The position numbers and the translations under genes were made by a program. The notes beneath the pieces are model-generated. The model was not told the origin of the DNA. It did not search any database and saw nothing but the letters and a program-made list of their open reading frames with translations. Below are positions 8,361 through 16,691 of a DNA stretch of 64,000 nucleotides, piece after piece. The stretch's first letter is position 1. Each line of letters begins with the position of its first letter. Where the stretch lies: contig NZ_JASATX010000002.1 of assembly GCF_029952955.1 (NCBI RefSeq), positions 369,316 to 433,315 of the forward strand, written 5' to 3'. This DNA comes from Ruicaihuangia caeni. GTDB lineage: Bacteria; Actinomycetota; Actinomycetes; Actinomycetales; Microbacteriaceae.

Positions 8361-8741
8361 TCAGTGAGGCGGTCCGCCACGGCCGCGCAGTCGTTCGATC
8401 TCGCGTCGGTCGCGCTTGGTCGGGCGCCCTGCGCCCCGGTCGCGCTGAGGCACGAGCTCGCGCTCCGCGGCAGGCGGCGGGGGAGGAGTGAGGTCGATCA
8501 TGCATGTTGCCGCGACGGATGCCGAAACCCTCTTGCTGATGGTCTGCTGCACCACCGCGATCCGCTCGATCCCGGCGACGCGCACGCGCACCTCATCGCC
8601 CGAGCGCACCCGCTGTGCCGGCTTCGCCCGTTCGCCGTTGATGCGCACGTGCCCTGCCCGACATGCCTCTGTGGCAGCCGAGCGGGTCTTCGCGAACCGC
8701 ACCGCCCAGATCCACGCATCGACGCGGGCGGAGTCAGCCAT
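8361..8741 (-). CDS. S4-domain RNA-binding protein (Hsp15-like)
   Basis: This 126-residue protein has an N-terminal S4 domain (residues about 5-60, RVDAWIWAVRFAKTRSAATEACRAGHVRING) followed by a basic, Pro- and Arg-rich tail. The arrangement matches Hsp15/HslR, which binds 50S subunits carrying stalled nascent chains. The E. coli protein is of similar size. It stands alone between convergent and divergent neighbours. Confidence 0.85.
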   Translation of the reverse strand: MADSARVDAWIWAVRFAKTRSAATEACRAGHVRINGERAKPAQRVRSGDEVRVRVAGIERIAVVQQTISKRVSASVAATCMIDLTPPPPPAAERELVPQRDRGAGRPTKRDRREIERLRGRGGPPH

Positions 8742-8826
8742 GCGAAGAGTCTAGGCAGTGACCACTCGGCAGGCTTGGCGAGTAGCCTGGCTGCATCGAG
8801 GGCACTCGGCAGTTGAGGAGATGCGT

Positions 8827-9507
8827 GTGACTGAGACGGCGCTGGCCGCTTCGGTGGTCGACGATCTGATGGCCGAACTCGCGGCGCTCGACGACCCGCG
8901 GATGCGGGCGGTGAATGAGCGCCACGGCGATGACCACGGGGTGAACCTCAGCGCGTTGCGCGCCATCGCCAAGCGACTCAAGGCGCAGCCCGAGTTGGCT
9001 CGAGCGCTCTGGCAGACGAATGACACCGCCGCTCGACTGCTCGCGATTCTCGTCAGTCGGCCCAATACGTTCGAGCGCGGCGAACTCGACGCCATGCTCC
9101 GCGAGGCCCGCGCTCCCAAAGTGCACGACTGGCTCGTGAACTACATCGTGAAGAAGAGCCCCCACGCCGAGGAGTTGCGCCTCGCCTGGTTCGCCGACTC
9201 AGACCCGGTGGTAGCGAGCGCCGGCTGGGCGCTGACATCGGAGCGAGTGGTCAAGAAGTCGGATGGTCTTGATCTCCCCGGCCTGCTCGACACGATCGAG
9301 GCGGAGATGAAGGACGCGCCCGAGCGTCTGCAGTGGGCCATGAACACCTGCCTGGCCCAGATCGGCATCGAACATCCCGATCTGCGCGATCGAGCGATCG
9401 GGATCGGCGAACGCCTGGAAGTGCTCAAGGACTACCCGACCCCGCCGAACTGCACCTCCCCGTACGCGCCGACGTGGATCGCCGAGATGGTGCGTCGAAA
9501 AGGCTGA
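8827..9507 (+). CDS. AlkD-like HEAT-repeat protein (DNA alkylation repair family)
   Basis: This 226-residue all-helical protein resembles the DNA alkylation repair (AlkC/AlkD-like) HEAT-repeat family. Recognisable pieces are the N-terminal NLSALRAIAKRLK, the region after VHDWLVNYIVKKS, and the C-terminal DYPTPPNCTSPYAPTWI. GTG 8827 is chosen because GAGGAG (8815-8820) lies 6 nt upstream, while ATG 8821 would abut that site. AlkD glycosylases excise positively charged methylated bases. Whether this member keeps the catalytic Trp/Asp set cannot be judged by eye. Confidence 0.72.
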   Translation: MTETALAASVVDDLMAELAALDDPRMRAVNERHGDDHGVNLSALRAIAKRLKAQPELARALWQTNDTAARLLAILVSRPNTFERGELDAMLREARAPKVHDWLVNYIVKKSPHAEELRLAWFADSDPVVASAGWALTSERVVKKSDGLDLPGLLDTIEAEMKDAPERLQWAMNTCLAQIGIEHPDLRDRAIGIGERLEVLKDYPTPPNCTSPYAPTWIAEMVRRKG

Positions 9508-9532
9508 CTGACACGGTGCCGACGGGACTGAT

Positions 9533-9549
9533 CCCCCCCCCCCCCCCCC
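9533..9549 (+). repeat. Homopolymeric tract of 17 cytosines
   Basis: Seventeen consecutive C residues begin 26 nt after the stop of the AlkD-like gene, in non-coding sequence. This is by far the longest homopolymer noticed in the window. Such tracts slip during replication and are also a common site of sequencing error. Confidence 0.9.
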
Positions 9550-9692
9550 GACCGACGGGCCAAGAGCGCTTCGGCGAAACGTCGCAAGGATCGCGCTGCG
9601 CGGCGAACTCTCAGGCATGCGCCGGTTCCGGGCGCCGCAGTTGAGGGATCATCATGCAAAATGGCGGGCACGGCCTGGTTGCGGGTAAGCAC

Positions 9693-9723
9693 CCGGCCCT
9701 CCCCGCCGTTCGGGGAGGCCCGG
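9693..9723. terminator. GC-rich hairpin, possible terminator
   Basis: An 8-bp stem (around CCTCCCCG and CGGGGAGG) closes a 5-nt loop. It continues after one mismatch with four more pairs. It lacks a T-run, so its role as a terminator for either strand is only suggested by position. Confidence 0.4.
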
Positions 9724-9866
9724 CCTGTGCACGAATTCGGGTTACGTCGACGGGGTCGGGTCTCCCCTCCGGGGCGCTTGCGCTGTTCCACTGTGGAGCC
9801 GAGCAGGGGTCTGCCACCAGTCTCGTGTCTCTGAGACGACTCCAGCGCACGCGGTGGTCGCTCACA

Positions 9867-9942
9867 TGGTGGGCCCGGCGGGGCTCGAACCCGCGACCCG
9901 CGGATTAAAAGTCCGCTGCTCTGCCAGCTGAGCTACAGGCCC
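9867..9942 (-). tRNA. tRNA-Lys (anticodon UUU)
   Basis: On the minus strand the sequence folds as a complete cloverleaf. The acceptor stem is GGGCCTG with CGGGCCC. The D arm carries TAGCTCAGCTGG. The anticodon stem GCGGA/TCCGC has loop CTTTTAA, giving UUU. The T arm is GCGGGTTCGAGCCCCGC. The discriminator is A and CCA is encoded. It lies at the edge of the catabolic island. Confidence 0.95.
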
Positions 9943-10065
9943 GCGACAAGCTTAGTCGTGTCGCACTGGCCAGCCGTGGCATCCAACGGCCGAGCTCGCA
10001 CGGTCGGCCTCAAGTCGAGTAGGACACCCCTTGACTCGCGTCGCTCAATACGGAAAGGTGTTGCA

Positions 10066-10083
10066 CGACCGACCAATCGGTCG
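10066..10083. promoter_or_regulatory. Island operator copy 1 (upstream of transport/BVMO operon)
   Basis: The sequence CGACCGA-CCAA-TCGGTCG is a 7-bp inverted repeat around a 4-bp centre. It lies about 90 nt before the first gene of the plus-strand catabolic operon. The same arms recur at 27496 and 32453. All three are inferred to bind the TetR-family regulator encoded at 32553. Confidence 0.75.
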
Positions 10084-10170
10084 GGAGATGCAAGTCGACG
10101 AAGACTGCGGGCCTGAATGCAGGTCCGCTCGCGAACCGCAAGCCGCTCAGAGTTGAAGGGCTGATGGGAA

Positions 10171-11043
10171 TTGACTGTGATACCGAAGTCGCGACAAGGC
10201 TCTACCCGCGTTGCCACGGTTGTCGTTGAACCGAGGATCACAGATCGAGACCCCGAGAAGTTCAACCGCCGTGTGTCGCGGCAGAACACGGTGCTGGCGA
10301 TCGCCACACCGGTCTTTTTCCTGGTTCTCTGGGAGCTAGCAGCTCTGCTGGGCCTGATCGATACCCGCTTTTTTCCCGCCCCGAGCTCTATTGCCAGGAC
10401 GGGCGTGAACCTCGTGCAAGACGGCGTGCTCCTAGAGAGCCTTGCCGTCACCCTTCGAACGCTCATGGTCGGCCTGATAGTGGGAAACGTCATCGGCACT
10501 GTCGTCGGAGTGAGCATGGGATTGATTCGCCCACTGCGTGCCTCGCTCGACCCGCTGCTTTCGGGTCTGTACACCGTGCCGAAGCTGGCGATTCTGCCGC
10601 TGCTGCTCCTGATGCTCGGGCTTGGAGAAATGCCGCGTGTCATCGTCGTCGCGATCGGCTCGTTCTTCATCGCCTGGATCAGCATGATCGAAGCGACCAT
10701 GGGTATTGCCCACGGGTACTTGGAGACTGCGGAGTCGCTTGAACTGACCCGCAGTCAACGACTGCGGTTGGTGATATTTCCTGCGGTGCTCCCCGAGTAC
10801 TTCGTCGGGCTCCGGATCGCAGTCGGGAACGCAGTGCTCTTGATCGTCGGGGTCGAGTTCGTCATGGGCGGAAGCGGCATAGGCAGCATGATCTGGAACT
10901 CGTGGCAGATCTTCGCCACCGAGCGGATGTACGCCGGCATCGTTTGCGTGGGCCTCTTGGGATACGTGCTCACGAAGCTCGTGAAGATGATCGCCAGGGT
11001 GGCTGTTCCCTGGAGTCCCAAATCGACGAGTCGACGTCGTTGA
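10171..11043 (+). CDS. ABC importer permease (SsuC/TauC-like)
   Basis: This is a permease of up to 290 residues from the nitrate/sulfonate/taurine importer family, with about six helices and the cytoplasmic EAA-type loop (ETAESLELTRSQRLRLVIFPAVLPEYFVGLR) that docks to the ATPase. TTG 10171 or GTG 10177 are the possible starts, with GAAGGG or GGGA upstream, and the choice is uncertain. It is the first gene behind operator copy 1. Its binding protein follows directly. Its ATPase lies four genes on, with the monooxygenase and hydrolase genes in between, which ties uptake to catabolism of the same compound. Confidence 0.85.
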   Translation: MTVIPKSRQGSTRVATVVVEPRITDRDPEKFNRRVSRQNTVLAIATPVFFLVLWELAALLGLIDTRFFPAPSSIARTGVNLVQDGVLLESLAVTLRTLMVGLIVGNVIGTVVGVSMGLIRPLRASLDPLLSGLYTVPKLAILPLLLLMLGLGEMPRVIVVAIGSFFIAWISMIEATMGIAHGYLETAESLELTRSQRLRLVIFPAVLPEYFVGLRIAVGNAVLLIVGVEFVMGGSGIGSMIWNSWQIFATERMYAGIVCVGLLGYVLTKLVKMIARVAVPWSPKSTSRRR

Positions 11044-11115
11044 TCTCTCCTGTCGACCTCACCCAGTTTCGAACTCGCAATTTCAATCCCTCAACGAAGA
11101 GTGAAAGGAACATCT

Positions 11116-12213
11116 ATGCGTATTACGGCGATATTCGCGGGAACGATAGTCGGGGCGCTTGCGCTGTCCGGATGCGGGGCTGCCTCAGGCAACAGTGGAC
11201 CCGCCGACGGAGACGAGGACGCCCTCGGGACTGCCGAACAACTCATTGCTGATGGTGTCATGGACGAGGAAGGGGTGCTCACTGAGCCGGCGACGATCAC
11301 CATCGCAACGGCGGCGCCGACCGCGTTCACGATCCCGCTCTACATGGCCGCGGCAGGGTACGAGTCCTTCGAGCGACGGAATCTCACCGTGGAGATCGTC
11401 AACATGCCGGGAGTCGACTCGTATCCCCTCATGGCGACGGGGCAGCTTGACGGCAACTACAGCGCTCCGGATGTCGGGATGTTCAACTCGATCAACAGTG
11501 GAAGCGACCTCGCGGTCGTCGCTCCCACCCAGATACAGGCGGACGACGCCGTCGACGGGCTTTACTGCAGGGTCGACGAGATGGGCGGCAAGGACTTCAG
11601 TTGGGAGATGCTGCGCGGCAAGAAGATCGGCTCGTCGCAAGCCAACCGCGGAGTCTCCATGATTCAGATCGCCGAGAACCTCAAGGCCGCAGGCGTGCCG
11701 GTCGACGAGGTCGAGGTCGTGCAGATGAGCACGTCCGACCAGGTTGCGGCTCTGGAGAACGGCGCGCTCTTCTGCGGACTGATTCAGGAGCCGATCACCG
11801 CTGTCGTAGAGAAGGCGGGTCACGCGACCTTCTCGGCACGTCAGATGGAGCCCGGGTTCCCGAACGGCTCGATCGCGTTCGGGAAGTCAATGCTGCGCGA
11901 CCACCCGGAGGTCGGCTTCGCCTTCGTGGCTGCATTGGCGGAGCTCTATCGTGACGAATTGCAGGGCGAGTGGCTCCGTGGCAAGGAGGCATACTTCGCT
12001 GAACTCCTCGGACAGCCGCAGGACGCGCTCGAGCAGATGACCACCCCGACCTACACGCTCCCGTTGGCGTTTCCCACCGGCTACGCGGCGACATTCGACG
12101 AGACCTGGCGCAACTGGGATGACCTGCTTCAATACGACACGCCACTCGCCGAGTCCGATGTGATCGACGACCGATTCATGACCTTTGCGAATGACCTCCT
12201 CGCTCGCAACTGA
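11116..12213 (+). CDS. ABC importer substrate-binding lipoprotein (SsuA/NMT1-like)
   Basis: This 365-residue periplasmic-type binding protein has a lipoprotein signal with lipobox LSGC (Cys about residue 19), so it should be anchored outside the membrane. The mature part has the NMT1/THI5-like fold features of SsuA-type proteins (ITIATAAPTAFTIPLYMA, then GKKIGSSQANRG). ATG 11116 has AAAGGAAC 5 nt upstream. The ligand is unknown, but the operon suggests an organic acid or ketone rather than a sulfonate. The 3' end overlaps the start region of the monooxygenase. Confidence 0.85.
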   Translation: MRITAIFAGTIVGALALSGCGAASGNSGPADGDEDALGTAEQLIADGVMDEEGVLTEPATITIATAAPTAFTIPLYMAAAGYESFERRNLTVEIVNMPGVDSYPLMATGQLDGNYSAPDVGMFNSINSGSDLAVVAPTQIQADDAVDGLYCRVDEMGGKDFSWEMLRGKKIGSSQANRGVSMIQIAENLKAAGVPVDEVEVVQMSTSDQVAALENGALFCGLIQEPITAVVEKAGHATFSARQMEPGFPNGSIAFGKSMLRDHPEVGFAFVAALAELYRDELQGEWLRGKEAYFAELLGQPQDALEQMTTPTYTLPLAFPTGYAATFDETWRNWDDLLQYDTPLAESDVIDDRFMTFANDLLARN

Positions 12214-14158
12214 CCGCTCGTTGGAAGCAGCGGACGGGACCGTGTCGTTGAACAGGAGCGACATCCGTGAGCACCTTCGTCACGCCAACACGAACGTGCT
12301 CCGGGCGGTCCTCTACCTTCTGACGGGCGACCGTGAGCTTGCGGTCATGCGCACGATCGAGTGCGAGCGCCGCGGCGGCGCGTTCATCGAGCATGTCCTC
12401 GGTGAGCGCGACGCCCAACGTGTCATCGAGCTCGCGGCCGACTTCCTGGCGACGCCGCACTCCGCTCGGCGTTCGGATGCCAACGCGGCTCCGAGCGCCG
12501 ATCAGGAGCGCGTGCGCGATGCGATCGGCTTCCTACTCGGCAGCCGGCCGAGCGCAGCGGAGTTCCGCCTCGGCATCCGCGAACTGGGCCTCGAGGAGGT
12601 ATCCGGTGTCGAGACATCTCGAGCGGTGTGGTCAAGAGGGCAGGATGTGACCGGCTGGCGGGCGCTCGTCGTCGGAACTGGATTCAGCGGCATTGGCATG
12701 GCTGTTCGCCTGCAAGAGCTTGGCATCCCGTACTCCGTCGTCGACAAGCAGTCACGCATCGGCGGCACATGGGAACGCAACCAGTTTCCTGAGGCGAGAG
12801 TCGATACGACCAGCTTCGTATACCAGTACAGCTTCGTGGAGTACGCCTGGAAGCAGCACTATGCGCCCCAGGAGCAGGTCAGGGAGTATCTCGAGCATGT
12901 CGCTGAGACATACGGTGTGACCCCGAACATCCGATTGAACACGGAAGTGGTCGAAGCCCGCTTCGATCGCGACACCTCGCTCTGGAATGTGCTGCTTCGC
13001 GACGCTGCTGGTCGCGAGTGGCGCGAGGAAGCGAATTTCATCGTGAGCGCCTCCGGTCTGTTCTCGACGCCGAAGTGGCCGGACTTTCCGGGCATGGAGC
13101 GCTTCCGCGGGCCGGTTCTGCACAGTGCCCAGTGGGATCCCGAGTTCGATCCACGCGGCAAGCGTGTCGGGATCGTTGGCAACGGCTCGACCGGCGTGCA
13201 GATCATGCCCTGGCTCGCTCGCAATGCAGAACACGTATATGTATTCCAGCGCACTCCCCAGTGGATCTCGCCGCTCGAGAAATACAAGGAGCACGTGTCG
13301 ACGCAGACACAGTGGCTGCACGACAACATCCCCTTCTACTGGCGGTGGTCCTGTTACAACGCACGACTGATACGAGGCTCGCTTGGCGATGCACAGGAGT
13401 ACGACCGCGCCTGGCAGGCACTCGGCGGGAAGGTGAGCCGACGCAATGACGGCCTCCGCGCGAACCTGACTGAATACATTGCGACCAAGCTCGGACACGA
13501 TCCAGACCTTCAGCGCGCCTGTACCCCCGACTATGCCCCGCTGGCCCGCCGACTCGTCGTGGACAACGGGTGGTATGACGCGGTCGTGCAGCCCAACGTC
13601 ACGCTCGTTCCCCGGCCTGTCGCGGCGCTGGATGAGACGACGGTTGAATGCAGCGACGGTTCGGAATTCGAGTGCGACGCGCTCGTGCTCGCCACCGGCT
13701 TCGACGCCGAGAAATACACGCTGCCGGCGCAGTACTACTCCGCCTCGGGGCAGACCCTCGAAGAGGCCTGGGCAGAAGACGGACCCCGCGCCTACGTGGG
13801 GCTCGAGGTGCCGGGGTTCCCCAACCTCTATGTCATGTATGGCCCGAACGGCCAGCCGCGAGGCGGCAGCCTCGTGGCTGCGCTGGAACTGTGGGTGGAC
13901 TACATCGCCCGGCACATGGTGCGCACGATCGAGTCGGGTCACCGGAGCAGCGCCGTCCGACCGGAGGCCTTCGAGGCCTACAACTCGTTGATGGACAAGG
14001 AGATGGAACGGCTCATCTGGGAAGGCGAGGCGCCGCAAGAGCGCAACTACTACGTGAACCGCTTCGGCCGTCAGAACGTCAACATGCCCTGGCGCATCCA
14101 TGATTATGCGGCGATTCTGCGCAGAGACCCCGAGGAGACCCATGAGCTCTCGAACTAG
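12191..14158 (+). CDS. Baeyer-Villiger monooxygenase (HAPMO-like, FAD/NADPH)
   Basis: This flavoprotein of about 655 residues should insert one oxygen next to a ketone carbonyl to give an ester or lactone. It has a FAD GxGxxG site (VVGTGFSGIG), the GGTW motif, the Baeyer-Villiger fingerprint (FRGPVLHSAQWD) and a second Rossmann motif (VGIVGNGSTGVQ). A helical N-terminal extension of about 135 residues matches 4-hydroxyacetophenone monooxygenase rather than short cyclohexanone monooxygenases. The start is uncertain: ATG 12191 overlaps the upstream gene, and GTG 12242 (VSLNRSDIREHL) is an alternative. It is the likely first enzyme of the island pathway. Confidence 0.9.
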   Translation: MTSSLATDRSLEAADGTVSLNRSDIREHLRHANTNVLRAVLYLLTGDRELAVMRTIECERRGGAFIEHVLGERDAQRVIELAADFLATPHSARRSDANAAPSADQERVRDAIGFLLGSRPSAAEFRLGIRELGLEEVSGVETSRAVWSRGQDVTGWRALVVGTGFSGIGMAVRLQELGIPYSVVDKQSRIGGTWERNQFPEARVDTTSFVYQYSFVEYAWKQHYAPQEQVREYLEHVAETYGVTPNIRLNTEVVEARFDRDTSLWNVLLRDAAGREWREEANFIVSASGLFSTPKWPDFPGMERFRGPVLHSAQWDPEFDPRGKRVGIVGNGSTGVQIMPWLARNAEHVYVFQRTPQWISPLEKYKEHVSTQTQWLHDNIPFYWRWSCYNARLIRGSLGDAQEYDRAWQALGGKVSRRNDGLRANLTEYIATKLGHDPDLQRACTPDYAPLARRLVVDNGWYDAVVQPNVTLVPRPVAALDETTVECSDGSEFECDALVLATGFDAEKYTLPAQYYSASGQTLEEAWAEDGPRAYVGLEVPGFPNLYVMYGPNGQPRGGSLVAALELWVDYIARHMVRTIESGHRSSAVRPEAFEAYNSLMDKEMERLIWEGEAPQERNYYVNRFGRQNVNMPWRIHDYAAILRRDPEETHELSN

Positions 14159-15059
14159 AGGGTTGCCTTCCTGCGAAAAGCCGTGGGCCGAGCTGCCAGA
14201 GGGGAGTGCGCACGGTGTGTTCGGCGCCGACGACGTGCTCGGCACATTGAATCGGCAGTCTCCCGAGACAGTGCTCGGGGCGCTCTCAGCCGCGGTCATG
14301 GGCCGCGTGTTCTCGCTGAACCTTCCGCTCGACCAGCCCGAGCCTGCGCTGTTCCAGCGTCAGTTCCCGCGGCACCGGGTGTTCACGACACCCCGCGGCA
14401 ACCTCGATGACGTGGTCGACAACTTCTACCCGCAGTCGTCATCGCAGTGGGACGGGTTCCTCCACGTGCCCGACCCCGAACTCGGGTTCTACAACGGGCT
14501 CGGTCGAGACGAGCATGGCGTGCATCACTGGGCGAGCCGTGGCATCGTCGGACGCGGCGTGGTGCTCGACATCAGTGAAGCGATCGCTGCGGCGGGCTCC
14601 GACGCGTTCGCCTCTCGAACCCCGGTCGATGTCGAGGCGCTCGAAGCGGTTCGCCGCGCGGCAGGCGTCGAGTATCGGCGCGGCGACATCTTGGTGGTGC
14701 GGACCGGATGGATCTCATGGTTCCGCGAACAGGACGCAGAGTCCCGCGCTCGAGTACGTGACTCGCGGGCGGCGCCCGGGCTCGAGGGATCCGCTGCGAT
14801 GGCGGAGTATCTCTGGGACCACGGGTTCATTGCCGTAGCCTCCGATTCGCCTGGTGTGGAGGCGCTTCCAAGTAGTGCGGGCTCATTGCACCACCGAGTA
14901 CTGGCGCGACTCGGCATGCCACTTGGCGAGCTCTGGTGGCTCGATGACCTCGCCGCAGACTGCGCTGCCGACGGCAGACACGAGGCCATGGTCGTGTCGA
15001 GTCCCATGAACCTGGTCGGCGGCGTCGGATCGCCGGCGAATGCGATTGCGATCCGATGA
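14142..15059 (+). CDS. Cyclase-family hydrolase (kynurenine formamidase-like fold)
   Basis: This 305-residue protein of the metal-dependent cyclase family (PF04199 type) contains WDGFLHV followed by GFYNG. WDGFLH takes the place of the more usual GTHxDxxxH metal motif and marks a distinct subfamily. DILVVRTGW and a late SDSPGVE are further family landmarks. ATG 14142, with GAGGAG 5 nt upstream, overlaps the monooxygenase 3' end. Given its place next to a Baeyer-Villiger enzyme, it may hydrolyse the resulting ester or lactone. That role is inference. Confidence 0.8.
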   Translation: MSSRTRGLPSCEKPWAELPEGSAHGVFGADDVLGTLNRQSPETVLGALSAAVMGRVFSLNLPLDQPEPALFQRQFPRHRVFTTPRGNLDDVVDNFYPQSSSQWDGFLHVPDPELGFYNGLGRDEHGVHHWASRGIVGRGVVLDISEAIAAAGSDAFASRTPVDVEALEAVRRAAGVEYRRGDILVVRTGWISWFREQDAESRARVRDSRAAPGLEGSAAMAEYLWDHGFIAVASDSPGVEALPSSAGSLHHRVLARLGMPLGELWWLDDLAADCAADGRHEAMVVSSPMNLVGGVGSPANAIAIR

Positions 15060-15889
15060 CCACCGCGCACACCAACACCATGCACACCGAAGTGGGGAGT
15101 CTCGAGGTGACCGACAGCTCGGCCAGACAGATCAAGGCGACGATTCGTGACGTCAGCAAGGTCTACCGGGGGCGAACCCAGGTGCCCGCCCTCGACAACG
15201 TCGACGCGCATATCTACGACGGGGAGTTCTTGACGATCGTCGGGCCCTCAGGATGCGGCAAATCGACGTTGCTACGCATGATCAACGGCCTGCAGCGACC
15301 GAGTGAGGGCGCTGTGGAGATCTCGAAGTCGAGTACCGACCGGCCGCTCACGTCGATGGTGTTCCAGGACTACAGCGTCTACCCGTGGATGAACGTGTTC
15401 GACAACGTCTCGCTCGGTCTGGCACGCAGCGGGCTGCCCAAGCCCGAGAAGCATTCGCGAGTGCGCGTGTGGCTCGATCGGCTCGACCTGGGCAAGTTCG
15501 AGTCGGCGTATCCTTCTGAACTCTCGGGCGGGATGCTGCAGCGAGTCGCCATCGCCAGAGCTCTGGTCGCCGAACCCGAGATCCTGCTCATGGACGAGCC
15601 GTTCGCAGCGCTCGATGCCCAACTCCGTCGTCGCCTGCAGGAGGAGCTCCTCGAGATCGTCGGGGACGCGGGCAGGACCGTGGTATTCGTCACCCACAGC
15701 CTTGAGGAGGCGATCCTCCTCGGCGACCGAGTGCTCGTCATGTCGGCCCGCCCGGGGCGGATCGTCGACTCCGTTGACATTCCGTTCGATAGGCCGCGCG
15801 ACCCCGAGCTGCGCAAGTCGCCGGAATTCCGTGATCTCGAGGAACGGCTGTGGTTGATGTTGAAAGAGCACGCCACCGCGACTGCCTAG
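15056..15889 (+). CDS. ABC importer ATPase (SsuB/TauB-like)
   Basis: This 277-residue ATPase has Walker [10 protein letters not shown] (about residues 63-71), a Q-loop in VFQDYSVYPW, signature LSGGMLQR, Walker B ILLMDEPFAALD and H-loop FVTHSLEEA. The SLEEAILLGDRVLVMSARPG end is typical of nitrate/sulfonate importers. The start overlaps the hydrolase stop by 4 nt (ATGA), so it belongs to the same operon as the permease at 10171 and binding protein at 11116. Confidence 0.92.
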   Translation: MTTAHTNTMHTEVGSLEVTDSSARQIKATIRDVSKVYRGRTQVPALDNVDAHIYDGEFLTIVGPSGCGKSTLLRMINGLQRPSEGAVEISKSSTDRPLTSMVFQDYSVYPWMNVFDNVSLGLARSGLPKPEKHSRVRVWLDRLDLGKFESAYPSELSGGMLQRVAIARALVAEPEILLMDEPFAALDAQLRRRLQEELLEIVGDAGRTVVFVTHSLEEAILLGDRVLVMSARPGRIVDSVDIPFDRPRDPELRKSPEFRDLEERLWLMLKEHATATA

Positions 15890-15935
15890 CGCGGTCATCA
15901 GATTTCAGCTCGCCGACAGAAGGAGTGGGAAAGCA

Positions 15936-16691
15936 ATGTCAGACGATTCATTTGCAGGCCAAGTCGCGATCGTGACCGGCGGCGCCAGCGGCATCGGTGC
16001 TGCCGCAGTCGAGCACTTCGCACGTCGGGGAGCGCGGGTGTTCAGCGTCGACCGCGACTACCAGACGGCACCTGCCGAGATCGTCGCCGCGCGCGTCGGC
16101 ACGCTCGAGATCGAAACGGTGCACTGCGATGTATCAGACGAGCAGCAGGTGGCTGAGACTGCCGAGCGGATCGCCACAGAGGCTGGCAGCGCGAGCATTC
16201 TCGTGAACAGTGCCGGCATCACTGGTCCGCAGGCCCCGCTTTGGGAGACATCGTACGACTACTGGAAGCAGATCTACCGCGTCAATGTCGACGGCACATT
16301 TCTGATGTGCCGGGCCGTCTTGCCGCATCTCATCAAGGCCGGGTATGGCCGCGTCATCAATATTGCGAGCATGGCGGGGATGGAGGGCAATGCGCGATCG
16401 TCGGCGTACTCATCATCAAAATCGGCGGTGATCGGCTTGACCAAGTCGCTCGGCAAAGAGCTGGCCCGAACCGGCGTGCTCGTCAACGCCATCGCCCCCA
16501 CGGTGTTCACCACTCCGATCAACCAGAAGGTCGACCAGGACTACCACGAGTACCTCATCTCGCGCATTCCGCTGGGCCGGCCGGGTGAAGTGCACGAGGC
16601 CGCTGAACTCATCGGTTTCCTCGCCTCGTCGCGCTGCAGCTTCTCGACCGGGGCCGTCTTCGACCTGAGTGGTGGCCGTGCCGTCTATTGA
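15936..16691 (+). CDS. Short-chain dehydrogenase/reductase
   Basis: This 251-residue SDR has the cofactor motif TGGASGIG, the NSAG motif, and the active-site Ser-Tyr-Lys set (NIASMAG, then YSSSK). Asp after the second beta strand (SVDRD) favours NAD over NADP. AAGGAG precedes the ATG by about 11 nt. It would oxidise a hydroxy intermediate, for example the alcohol released after ester or lactone opening. The substrate is inferred from the operon only. Confidence 0.88.
   Translation: MSDDSFAGQVAIVTGGASGIGAAAVEHFARRGARVFSVDRDYQTAPAEIVAARVGTLEIETVHCDVSDEQQVAETAERIATEAGSASILVNSAGITGPQAPLWETSYDYWKQIYRVNVDGTFLMCRAVLPHLIKAGYGRVINIASMAGMEGNARSSAYSSSKSAVIGLTKSLGKELARTGVLVNAIAPTVFTTPINQKVDQDYHEYLISRIPLGRPGEVHEAAELIGFLASSRCSFSTGAVFDLSGGRAVY

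Larger units (their letters stand above)
9508..9866. other. Gene-free stretch with poly-C tract and hairpin
   Basis: These 359 bases lie between the AlkD-like gene and tRNA-Lys. They hold a 17-C homopolymer and an imperfect GC hairpin, listed separately. Short open frames here have no family features. One of them runs into the tRNA and ends in the well-known spurious WWARRGSNPRPAD peptide. Confidence 0.6.

Noticed and set aside
9654-9908. 84-aa ORF ending WWARRGSNPRPAD
   Set aside because: It reads into the antisense of tRNA-Lys; this C-terminal peptide is a classic artefact of frames crossing tRNA genes.
9867-9942. tRNA-Lys as an integration (att) site
   Set aside because: The island lies on the 5' side of the tRNA, no 3'-end repeat was found by eye and no integrase is encoded.
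12752-14299. 515-aa minus-strand open frame
   Set aside because: It is antisense to the Baeyer-Villiger monooxygenase, which has full family motifs on the plus strand.
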